Assembly (NCBI RefSeq): GCF_014861485.1
Contig: NZ_JACZHT010000004.1
Coordinates: 62,001-126,000 of the forward strand
Reading direction: 5' to 3'
Length of the DNA stretch: 64,000 bases
Origin: Phaeovibrio sulfidiphilus
GTDB lineage: Bacteria; Pseudomonadota; Alphaproteobacteria; Rhodospirillales; Rhodospirillaceae
Notes under the pieces: generated by a model
Told to the model about the DNA's origin: nothing
What the model saw: the letters and a program-made list of their open reading frames with translations, nothing else
Database searches by the model: none
Shown here: piece by piece, positions 32,988 through 40,515 of the stretch
Layout: each line of letters begins with the position of its first letter
Numbering within the stretch: the stretch's first letter is position 1
Program-made: the position numbers and the translations under genes

Positions 32988-35705
32988 CTAGCGGTTCCAC
33001 CAGCCGGCGCGTTTCGGGCGCGGCGCGGGTTCCGGCTCGGGAGGCGTGAGCGGCTCGTCGGCGGCGGTCCCGGCCTCGACGGTGTCCGGCACGTCCGAAT
33101 GGGCGGGGAACAGGTCCACGACCTCGTGCGCCCGGGGCTCGGGGGCGTGCGTGTCGGCCTCCGGCGCGTCGACCGGCGACGGACCTGCTGCTGCGTCCTC
33201 TTCCAGGTCGTCGGAGGCGGTGACAAACAGCATGTCCTCCGCGGCGACCGCGTGGCGGTGCGCGGTGTCCCACGCGCCGTTTCCGGGTGCTCCCGCGCTC
33301 GCGTCGTCGCCGTCCGCCGGGCTTCCGTCAGCGTCCGCGTCGGCGCTCAGGGAGTCGGCTGCGACAGGGGCGACAGGGGTGACGTCCTCTCCGGTTTCGG
33401 TGGCTGCCGGGGTGTCATCCGCCCCGTTGTCGTCGCCCGAACCGTTGTCGGCGTCATCGTGGCCGTTGTCCTCCGGATGGTCGGAGCCGTCCGCGCGCTT
33501 GCGCCGACGCCGGCGGCGACGCTTCCGCGAGGCGGACTGGGGTCCGTCGCCGTCGTCGCCGTTGTCCGTGTGGGCGGCCTCGCTCGCGGGTTCATCCGAT
33601 GCGGCCTCGGTGCCGGCGTCCGCCTCGGCGGCTGCGGCGGGCACCTCGGCGGTCTCCACGGGCGCGGGCAGGGCGGGAGCGGCAACCGCCGCCACGGCCG
33701 CGGCCGGAGCCTTCTCGGGAGCGTGCTCGAACTTGGTGCGCTCGATCCGGTAGTCCGGGATCAGGAGGGAGTCATCCCCCTCAAGGAAGACCCGCAGGCC
33801 GTACTTGGCCTCGATCTCGCCCAGAACGTCGCGCTTGCGGTTCAGGATGTAGAGCGCCACGTCTGTGGGCACCCAGACGGTGATTTCCGCGTATTTCCGG
33901 CGGATGCCGTCTTCCTCGATCATGCGCAGGATGTAGAGCGCCGTCGATTCCACGGACCGGATCATGCCCGTGCCACGGCAGTGGGGGCAGATACGGAAGC
34001 TGGTCTCGATGAGGCTGGGGCGCAGTCTCTGGCGGGACATCTCCAGCAGCCCGAACGAGCTGATGTGGCCGACCTGGATGCGGGCCCGGTCCGACTTCAG
34101 GGCGTCCTTGAGGCGCCGCTCGACGGCCTGGTTGTGCTTCGGGTCGTCCATGTCGATGAAGTCGATCACGATCAGACCCGCCAGGTCGCGCAGCCGCAGC
34201 TGGCGGGCGATCTCGTCCGCCGCCTCGAGGTTTGTCTTGTAGGCGGTCTCGTCGATGTTGCGCTCGCGGGTGGACCGGCCCGAGTTCACGTCGATGGCCA
34301 CAAGGGCCTCGGTCTGGCTGATCACAAGGTAGCCGCCGGACTTCAGCTGGGCGATGGGCTGGAGCATGGCGTCCATCTGGTTTTCCACCTGGAAGCGGTG
34401 GAAAAGCGGCATCTGGTCGTCCTTGTAGGGCTGGACCTTCCGGGCATGCGAGGGCGTCAGCATGCGCATGAAGTCCTTGGCCGCACGGTAGCCCTGATCA
34501 CCCTCGACCAGAACCTCGTCGATGTCGCGGGTGTAGATGTCGCGGATGGCGTGCTTGATCAGGCTGCCTTCCTCGTGGATCAGGCAGGGCGCCTTCGAGG
34601 CCAGAGCCCCCTCGCGGATGGTTTCCCAGGTCCGCAGCAGGTAGTCGTGGTCGCGCTTGATCTCAGCCTTCGAGCGCTCGGACCCGGCGGTGCGCAGGAT
34701 AATGGCGCTCCCTCTCGGGCCGTTCAGCTCGGACATGATGGTCTTGAGGCGCTTGCGGTCGGCCGCGTTGGTGATCTTGCGGGAGACGCCGCCGCCCCGG
34801 GTGGTGTTGGGAACGAACACGCAGTAGCGGCCGGCCAGGGACAGGTAGGTGGTGAGGGCCGCGCCCTTGTTGCCGCGCTCCTCCTTGACGACCTGGACCA
34901 GCACGATCTGCCGGCGCTTGATCACGTCCTGGATCCGGTAGACCTTGGACGGAGCCCGCGGGCGGGCCGGGGTTCCGCTGCGCCCGTTCTTCCGGCCACG
35001 GCCACCGCGTCCGCGGGACGCGCCCTGGTCGGCGGAGGTGTCGGAGGCGCTGTCGGCGGAGGCGTCGCCGTCGTCCTCGTCGTTTTCGTTCTCGGCGGAG
35101 GAATCGTCGTTGGCAGCCGGTGCGGGTTCCGAGATCGAGGGCATCCCGTCCGCCGCGAGGGGCATGGACGTGGCGCCGCCCGCGTGGGCATCGCTCTCGC
35201 CATCGCTGTCGCCGTCACCGTTGGCGTCGTTTTCGGCGTCGCCGTCCGGGGTCTCGGATCCGGAGGCGTCCTCGCGCGCGCTGCTGTCGCGTCCGCGGCG
35301 GCCTCTGGAGCGCCGGTTCCGGCCGCTCTCCCGGCGGGGAGGCTCGTCGTCGACGCTGTCCTGGTCGTCGTCGGGCGCGTCGTCCTCGTCGTCCTCCTCC
35401 TCGGCCTCGGCGCGGGCCAGCTCTTCCTGCTCGGCAATCAGCTGGGCGCGGTCGTCATCCGAGATCTGGTAGTAGTCCGGGTGGATTTCGCTGAACGCCA
35501 GGAAGCCGTGGCGGTTTCCACCGTAGTCCACAAAAGCGGCCTGGAGGGAGGGCTCGACCCGCACAATCTTGGCGAGGTAGATGTTGCCCTTGTTCTGCTT
35601 TTTCGTGGAGGTCTCGACATCGAATTCCTCGAGTCGGGAGCCATCCAGAACCACGACCCGGGTTTCTTCCGGGTGGGTGGCGTCAATCAACATGCGTTTT
35701 GTCAT
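32988..35705 (-). CDS. rne: ribonuclease E/G (RNase E)
   Basis: 905 aa from the ATG complementary to 35703-35705. The S1 RNA-binding domain begins near residue 37 (Gly-Asn-Ile-Tyr-Leu-Ala-Lys-Ile) but is interrupted at about residue 85 by an acidic, Arg-patched insertion of ~160 residues and resumes at Tyr-Arg-Ile-Gln-Asp-Val-Ile. The catalytic core has the magnesium ligands in Ala-Ile-Asp-Val-Asn-Ser-Gly and Ile-Asp-Phe-Ile-Asp-Met, and the zinc-link motif Cys-Pro-His-Cys-Arg-Gly-Thr-Gly. The C-terminal ~280 residues are disordered, with an Arg-rich RNA-binding block and a Gly-Trp-Trp-Asn-Arg end. It processes rRNA/tRNA and starts mRNA decay, and is the degradosome scaffold. An S1-splitting insert is usual in alphaproteobacterial RNase E. 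Confidence 0.93.
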   Translation of the reverse strand: MTKRMLIDATHPEETRVVVLDGSRLEEFDVETSTKKQNKGNIYLAKIVRVEPSLQAAFVDYGGNRHGFLAFSEIHPDYYQISDDDRAQLIAEQEELARAEAEEEDDEDDAPDDDQDSVDDEPPRRESGRNRRSRGRRGRDSSAREDASGSETPDGDAENDANGDGDSDGESDAHAGGATSMPLAADGMPSISEPAPAANDDSSAENENDEDDGDASADSASDTSADQGASRGRGGRGRKNGRSGTPARPRAPSKVYRIQDVIKRRQIVLVQVVKEERGNKGAALTTYLSLAGRYCVFVPNTTRGGGVSRKITNAADRKRLKTIMSELNGPRGSAIILRTAGSERSKAEIKRDHDYLLRTWETIREGALASKAPCLIHEEGSLIKHAIRDIYTRDIDEVLVEGDQGYRAAKDFMRMLTPSHARKVQPYKDDQMPLFHRFQVENQMDAMLQPIAQLKSGGYLVISQTEALVAIDVNSGRSTRERNIDETAYKTNLEAADEIARQLRLRDLAGLIVIDFIDMDDPKHNQAVERRLKDALKSDRARIQVGHISSFGLLEMSRQRLRPSLIETSFRICPHCRGTGMIRSVESTALYILRMIEEDGIRRKYAEITVWVPTDVALYILNRKRDVLGEIEAKYGLRVFLEGDDSLLIPDYRIERTKFEHAPEKAPAAAVAAVAAPALPAPVETAEVPAAAAEADAGTEAASDEPASEAAHTDNGDDGDGPQSASRKRRRRRRRKRADGSDHPEDNGHDDADNGSGDDNGADDTPAATETGEDVTPVAPVAADSLSADADADGSPADGDDASAGAPGNGAWDTAHRHAVAAEDMLFVTASDDLEEDAAAGPSPVDAPEADTHAPEPRAHEVVDLFPAHSDVPDTVEAGTAADEPLTPPEPEPAPRPKRAGWWNR

Positions 35706-36498
35706 AAAGACCTGGTCTCCGCGGGACCGGAGCAAAAAAGGCGAGAGCGCCTGCGCCGGTCGAACTGATGCAACCGGTCGCTTCCGCGGACCTGAAAAAG
35801 GGGCGCACGGCCCTGTTCCTCTCCCCGGCCTCCCCGGGATACGGGGGACAGCAGGGATCATCCTGTCAAACCACAGACCAGCCGAGCGGAACGCAGTACG
35901 GGATCAGGTGGAACTCGGGCGTTCCAGGCCCCGAAACCGCATCGTTCGATCCGTTGGAGTCCGTTGCCGCCGGGGTTGGCCCGTTTGCAACGGCCGGCAT
36001 CAACGGCGTTTCCGTGCTCATGACCAGACCGGAGAAACCCGGAATCTGGCAGACATTTAGGCGTGCACCCGCGCAAAACCGCGGAAAACAACCGAAAACT
36101 GAACTCAACCACAGTTGGAAAAGTCGGTCACAGCCCGAAGCCGGATCAGCCCTTCCCGTTTCGTCGTTGAAAACCGCTTGAAAGCCTCAAGAAACCGCGC
36201 CGGATCGGGAACAGAAAGCGCCGACGAAGCGCGCTCCTCTTCCCGCGACACGCACGTTCCGCCGTTGGACAGGAAGGCGCGCGCCAGGCTCGGGGTTTCT
36301 CGTGAAAGGAGGCAAAAAAGCCCCTTTTCCGGGATTTCAACGGAATATCACGGGCACCATAACGGGGCCTCGCCCGCTTTACAAGAATATATTATGGAAA
36401 AAGCGCAAATCGGGAAGAAAAACGGCGTTTCATAACCGTATGATTGCTGAAATGCCCGTAATCCCGGTGCCGCCCGGTCGCCCCCCGGTCCCGAGGTC
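35706..36498. other. gene-free stretch of 793 bp upstream of rne
   Basis: Probably the long 5' leader and promoter region of rne. The DNA is markedly AT-richer at 36330-36450 (for example CATAATATATT on the minus strand), the most likely promoter site. RNase E genes commonly have a long autoregulatory leader; that is an inference here. No supported gene. Confidence 0.5.
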
Positions 36499-37134
36499 TC
36501 AGGGGCGGTCCTTGGTCAGGTCCGTCGCCTGCTTTTCCAGAAGCGCGCTCAGGGCGTCGAGGCCGCCGGCGCCCAGGGTCCGGGCGTAGTCGGCCCGGCG
36601 GGTCGCAAGCTGGCTGATGCTGCCGTTGATGAGAATGTCGCTGGCCTGCCAGCCGTCCTTTCCCGCGGGGGTCATGACATAGGTCAGGTCCACGGCGGGA
36701 TCCTTGGGCAGGACAAGGCGGGTGTGGACAAGGCGGGCCTGCCGGGGGCCGGGCTCCACGCCCACGGTCTCGAAGCGCTGGCCGCTCCAGTCATGGAACT
36801 GGGCTGCGTAGATGGAGACGTTCAGGTCCGAGAAGGCCTTCACCAGACGCTGGCGCTGGGCCTCGTCGGCCTCGCCCCAGGCCGAGGCCCCGGTGACGAT
36901 CCGGGTCATGCGGGGGAAATCGAAGGTTTTCTCGATCACGGGCGCCAGGATCTGACGGCGCTCCAGGGCGTTTTTCCCCTTGGCCTTCATCGTGTTGATC
37001 AGAACGGTGTGGAAATGCTCGACCACTGCGGCGGCCGGATCCGTCTCCCCGGCCCGGGCTCCGGACATCGGGAGCACAGCGGCGGTGATGCACACAACGA
37101 GAAGGGCGAGAAGGCTGCGCCGGAGAAACGACAT
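36499..37134 (-). CDS. mlaC: MlaC-type periplasmic phospholipid-binding protein
   Basis: 211 aa. Start at the ATG complementary to 37132-37134, beginning a signal peptide (cleavage near Ala-Arg-Ala at 28). The mature protein matches the Ttg2/MlaC family: Ile-Leu-Ala-Pro-Val-Ile-Glu-Lys-Thr-Phe-Asp-Phe-Pro-Arg-Met, then Phe-Ser-Asp-Leu-Asn-Val-Ser-Ile-Tyr-Ala-Ala-Gln-Phe, and a beta sheet with Gly-Trp-Gln-Ala-Ser-Asp-Ile. It carries phospholipids between the outer membrane and the MlaFED transporter. The mlaE-F-D genes are 13-16 kb away on the other strand. An HpnM-like hopanoid role is the alternative. Confidence 0.82.
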   Translation of the reverse strand: MSFLRRSLLALLVVCITAAVLPMSGARAGETDPAAAVVEHFHTVLINTMKAKGKNALERRQILAPVIEKTFDFPRMTRIVTGASAWGEADEAQRQRLVKAFSDLNVSIYAAQFHDWSGQRFETVGVEPGPRQARLVHTRLVLPKDPAVDLTYVMTPAGKDGWQASDILINGSISQLATRRADYARTLGAGGLDALSALLEKQATDLTKDRP

Positions 37135-37527
37135 TGGGGGAAGGCTCCCTGAAACGGACCGAACGTGCGGGGCTCCTGACACGGAGACCCCGCGCGCTAT
37201 ATCAGAGGAGCGGGGAAAATACACGTGAACAAAAGGATACGAGCCGAAAAGGTCCGCCCGGGAGGCCGTCCCGGGCGGGGGCGGCTGGCGCGGTTGGCGG
37301 CGCAGGGACCGTTGCAGGGACCGTTGCAGGGACCGTCGCGTGGAGCCGGGCGGGCAGGCGCAGCGCCCACCGGTTTTTGGGCGGGAGCCCGGTCCGGGCT
37401 GTCCCGGTTGCGCTGGCCGGATCCCGCTGGCTGACGCGCGGTGGAACCGGACCCGGGGCCAGGCGCAGGCAGGGAGGTGGGGACCGGAGAGCCTTCTCCC
37501 CGGTCTCTCCGGTCCTCCCCACTGCTC
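37135..37527. other. gene-free stretch of 393 bp
   Basis: Between mlaC and the methyltransferase gene, GC-rich, holding a 12-bp tandem repeat at 37302-37337. Nothing coding is supported. Confidence 0.5.
37302..37337. repeat. 12-bp tandem repeat, 3 copies
   Basis: GCAGGGACCGTT at 37302-37313 and 37314-37325, and GCAGGGACCGTC at 37326-37337. Confidence 0.9.
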
Positions 37528-38196
37528 TCAGGACCGGAAGCCGAACAGGCTGAAACGGCGGCGCGGCGGCGGCTCGCTGTCGGCCGGGCGGTACATGTAG
37601 ACGGTGAAGTCGGTCCGGTCCGGCGTGTGGAAAAGGCGGGTCTCCCAGCCGAAGGACTGGCAGTAGGCCAGGGTTTCCTCCGGGTCCGCATGGAACAGGG
37701 TCCAGTACTGGGGCTGGCCCGCCAGGGTGGACTGGGAGTTGAAGGCCACGCCCTTCCCGGCCAGGTCCATCATGCGGGCGATCGCGGTTTTCATGTAGTC
37801 CCAGGGCTCTTCCTTGCGGTGGGCGAAGATGCCGCTGGCCACGACCCAGTCGAAGCGCCGCTCCCGGAAGGGCATGCGGCTTTCCAGGATGTTGGCGACG
37901 AAGAAGCGCTCCCCCGGAAAGCGGGTCCGGCACTGGTCGATCATGGCGGGGGTCATGTCCACGCCCGTGTAGCGCACATCCGAGAGGTCGTTGTCCCGCA
38001 TCCAGGCGAGGAAGTCCCCCAGGCCGCATCCCACGTCGAGAACGCTGTCGCCGCCCGCGAACCCGATGTCCGAGAGGACACGGAACCGCCCGGTCTGGCT
38101 TTCTGTGCTGGTCCAGTCCAGCGCCCTGTGCGAGTGCCCGTGGGCTTTCACCAGCCCGGTGTAGAGCCCCACCACGCGCCTGTCGTCCTCGTCCAT
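37528..38196 (-). CDS. class I SAM-dependent methyltransferase (222 aa)
   Basis: Motif I Val-Leu-Asp-Val-Gly-Cys-Gly-Leu-Gly-Asp near residue 52 is the SAM-binding loop. Motif II-like Tyr-Thr-Gly-Val-Asp-Met-Thr-Pro and Arg-Phe-Asp-Trp-Val-Val-Ala-Ser-Gly-Ile-Phe follow in order. The substrate is not evident. It lies 56 bp downstream of an exported protein gene on the same strand. Confidence 0.85.
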   Translation of the reverse strand: MDEDDRRVVGLYTGLVKAHGHSHRALDWTSTESQTGRFRVLSDIGFAGGDSVLDVGCGLGDFLAWMRDNDLSDVRYTGVDMTPAMIDQCRTRFPGERFFVANILESRMPFRERRFDWVVASGIFAHRKEEPWDYMKTAIARMMDLAGKGVAFNSQSTLAGQPQYWTLFHADPEETLAYCQSFGWETRLFHTPDRTDFTVYMYRPADSEPPPRRRFSLFGFRS

Positions 38197-38252
38197 CCTT
38201 GTCCTCGTGAGCTGTTCGGTGTGACGGTCAGTGTTTCGGCCGGTCCGGCGTC

Positions 38253-38822
38253 CTAGTTGCAGACCAGGCTGAGTTCCCGGTCCTCCTCCGAGATCGGGCG
38301 GGGGATCGAGTCAATGGGAACAATCCGCATCGTCTTGAACAGGGGCACCTTCGTATAGGCGTTCACAACGCGCGCGAGCTGCTTCTCATCCGCCGAGTTT
38401 CCCTCCTCGGGCGCGTGATCAAGGGGCGAGCGGTAGTAGTGGAGGATCAGGGCCTCCGTAATCCACGGGAGCTTGTAGCAGGCGTCCACGATCTTGTCCT
38501 CGGCGGGAACAAGCTGGATGCGTCCCGCAATGTAGCGGACCGGGCCCTTTTTGGAGGTCTGGACCGGAAACCAGAAGGGCTCCAGCTGGAACAGGGTGCC
38601 GCCGATCAGGTCCGCCTGGTCCCGTGTGCGGCGGCCCCGGGCGTTCTTGCGCTCTGCCGGGTTCCCGGCCATGTCGCTCAGCAGGTCGCCGTCAAAGAGG
38701 ATCGGCGGGCCCGAGCCCTCGCCCTCGGCGGCGCGGGCGCCTCCCGGCGCTCCTGCAGCGCTCAGGACCAGGGCCAGACAGGCAAGAACCGCGAAAGAAA
38801 ACAGGGTCTGGGAAAACGGCAT
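38253..38822 (-). CDS. exported protein of unknown function (189 aa)
   Basis: Start at the ATG complementary to 38820-38822. Signal peptide with a hydrophobic core (Leu-Phe-Ser-Phe-Ala-Val-Leu-Ala-Cys) and a likely cleavage near Ala-Arg-Ala-Ala at about 32. The mature region is soluble and ends with two Cys-containing stretches, one at about residue 112 and one in the final Val-Cys-Asn, which could form a disulfide. I do not recognise the family. The gene leads into the methyltransferase 56 bp on. Longer in-frame extensions exist upstream but lack a signal peptide. Confidence 0.6.
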   Translation of the reverse strand: MPFSQTLFSFAVLACLALVLSAAGAPGGARAAEGEGSGPPILFDGDLLSDMAGNPAERKNARGRRTRDQADLIGGTLFQLEPFWFPVQTSKKGPVRYIAGRIQLVPAEDKIVDACYKLPWITEALILHYYRSPLDHAPEEGNSADEKQLARVVNAYTKVPLFKTMRIVPIDSIPRPISEEDRELSLVCN

Positions 38823-39115
38823 TCCAGGGCTCCAGAGGGGTCCGCAGGCCGGGGAGTGGGAGCGGGTGTACCGTAACGGCCGCCCGCCGCTCCAGTATAG
38901 GCAAGAATTCGCTTCGGGCAACGGTGCAGGGCCGTGCGAAAGAGGCCCGCCGGTGCGGTCGGGCCCCTGGAGCCGCCGGCGCGCCTCCGGCGCGCCCCCC
39001 GTGCGCCCCCCGTGCGCCCCGGGGCCCGCCCGGAAACGCCAGGTTATGCCCGATGCGCAGGCGTGCGCCGGACCCGCCCGCCCGGGGGCGACCGGTCCGG
39101 CGGCCTGCAGGCGGC
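38823..39115. other. GC-rich spacer of 293 bp with short direct repeats
   Basis: Between two minus-strand genes. CCCCCCGTGCG-type repeats are packed around 38994-39020. No gene or clear promoter. Confidence 0.4.
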
Positions 39116-39460
39116 TCAGCCCTTCGAGAACTGGTCGAAGGCTTCCATCACGTAGGTGCCGTACACGCTGGCGGGGCCGCCGCCCAGGTACAGCGCGACG
39201 CCCACGGTTTCGAGCATCTCCTCCCGGGTCGTTCCCAGGCGGACCGCCTCGCGCACGTGGAAGGCAATGCAGCCCTCGCAGCGGTTGGCGATGGAGATGC
39301 CAATGGCAATCAGTTCCTTGGTCTTGGCGTCCAGAACGCCGTCGGCCTTGCCCGCCATCGAAAGGGTGCGGAAGGCGTTCCAGGTGTCCGGGATGCCGTT
39401 TCCAACGCTCTGCATGTTTCCGGCGAGTTCCTTGACGTAGGCTTTCCAGTCTCTGTACAT
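39116..39460 (-). CDS. carboxymuconolactone decarboxylase/AhpD-family protein
   Basis: 114 aa, the size of single-domain AhpD-like proteins. Active-site signature Cys61-Glu-Gly-Cys64 with His68 downstream, in Asn-Arg-Cys-Glu-Gly-Cys-Ile-Ala-Phe-His. This pattern is found in small alkylhydroperoxidase-type thiol proteins that relay electrons to peroxidases or act as CMD homologues. Cytosolic. It is a stand-alone gene; nearby genes do not suggest a dedicated partner. Confidence 0.88.
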   Translation of the reverse strand: MYRDWKAYVKELAGNMQSVGNGIPDTWNAFRTLSMAGKADGVLDAKTKELIAIGISIANRCEGCIAFHVREAVRLGTTREEMLETVGVALYLGGGPASVYGTYVMEAFDQFSKG

Positions 39461-39653
39461 GGTGTGACAACTCCCTGTTCACGGTATGAAACGCCCCGAG
39501 AGTGAGCCGTTCGTGCCGGTTTGGCAAGGGCCCGGATCCCGGGTTCCAGTGTCCGGGTGGGGGCCGCCGCGGGGCGGGCCGTGTCCCGGTTTTGCCCCGG
39601 CCGTGCGCCGTGTGGCGCGCGCCGGGTTTCGGTGGGGGCGGCGGTGCGCGGGG

Positions 39654-40103
39654 TTACCGCCGGGCCCGGAAAAACTCCTCCAGAAGCGCGGCGCAGTCCG
39701 CTGCGGCAATGCCGCCAACGATCTCCGGGCGATGATGGGTTGTGGTCTGCTCGAACACCCGGGCGCCATGGTCCACGCCGCCGCCTTTCGGATCCCAGGC
39801 GCCGAACACCAGGCGTTTCACGCGGGCATGGGCGATGGCCTGGGCGCACATGGCGCAGGGCTCCAGGGTGACATACAGCACCGAGTCCGGCAGGCGGGGA
39901 GCCCCCGCCGCGGCGCAGGCTGCCCGGATTGCCAGAATTTCGGCATGGGCTGTGGGGTCGCTGAGTTCCTCCACCCGGTTTCCGGCGCGGGCCAGAACCG
40001 TGCCCGAGGGGCCGACCAGGACGGCGCCGACGGGAACCTCGCCCCGGGCGGCGGCCGCGCGGGCCTCGTCCAGCGCCAGGACCATAAAGGGGTCAGGAGG
40101 CAT
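39654..40103 (-). CDS. tadA: tRNA-specific adenosine deaminase TadA
   Basis: 149 aa. Zinc/catalytic motif His53-Ala-Glu55 and the Cys pair in Pro-Cys-Ala-Met-Cys (82-86). TadA makes inosine at position 34 of tRNA-Arg(ACG). The start overlaps the end of the response-regulator gene by 11 bp, so it is translated from the same mRNA as the two-component pair, an unusual partnership for a housekeeping gene. Confidence 0.94.
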   Translation of the reverse strand: MPPDPFMVLALDEARAAAARGEVPVGAVLVGPSGTVLARAGNRVEELSDPTAHAEILAIRAACAAAGAPRLPDSVLYVTLEPCAMCAQAIAHARVKRLVFGAWDPKGGGVDHGARVFEQTTTHHRPEIVGGIAAADCAALLEEFFRARR

Positions 40104-40494
40104 CCGGCCGGGCCGTTCCCAGGGCCAGAAGGCGCTCTTTCAGCTCCTCGCTGGTAAACGGCTTGTAGAGAATGTCCGAGGCCCCGTGCATCTGGAGAAT
40201 CTTGAGGCTGAGGGCCGCCGGCGCGTCACCGCCGCCGGAGATGGCCAGAACCCGCAGACCGGGATGCCTCTCGCGGGCCTTTTTCAGGAACGAGATGCCG
40301 TCCAGGCGGGGCATCCACACATCGGAAACCACCAGGTCGAAGGTCTCGGTGTCCAGAAGCTCGAGGGCTTCCTGACCGTCGCGTGCCTCCCGGTAGTGCC
40401 AGCCGAGTTCCTCGACCCCCGCTCCGACAGCCCGGCAGACAGCGGGGTCGTCATCGATGACAAGAACCAGATTGCTTTCACTGGGAGACGACAT
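40093..40494 (-). CDS. single-domain response regulator (CheY-like, 133 aa)
   Basis: A lone receiver domain: acidic pocket Asp-Asp-Asp (residues 14-16), phospho-acceptor Asp58 in Val-Val-Ser-Asp-Val-Trp-Met-Pro, and Lys in Tyr-Lys-Pro-Phe near residue 110. No output domain, so it probably acts by protein contact. It lies 21 bp after the hybrid phytochrome-like kinase gene and is presumably its partner. Confidence 0.93.
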   Translation of the reverse strand: MSSPSESNLVLVIDDDPAVCRAVGAGVEELGWHYREARDGQEALELLDTETFDLVVSDVWMPRLDGISFLKKARERHPGLRVLAISGGGDAPAALSLKILQMHGASDILYKPFTSEELKERLLALGTARPDAS

Positions 40495-40515
40495 GTTTCC
40501 GAACCTCCAGGGGGG

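Noticed and set aside
32883-35768. 961-aa open frame on the plus strand across rne
   Set aside because: It is antisense to rne. In GC-rich DNA the reverse frame lacks stops; composition is Val/Gly/Arg-heavy and there is no ribosome site. The same holds for long antisense frames across sulfite reductase, kaiC, clpB, the mla genes, gpmI and the phytochrome-like gene.
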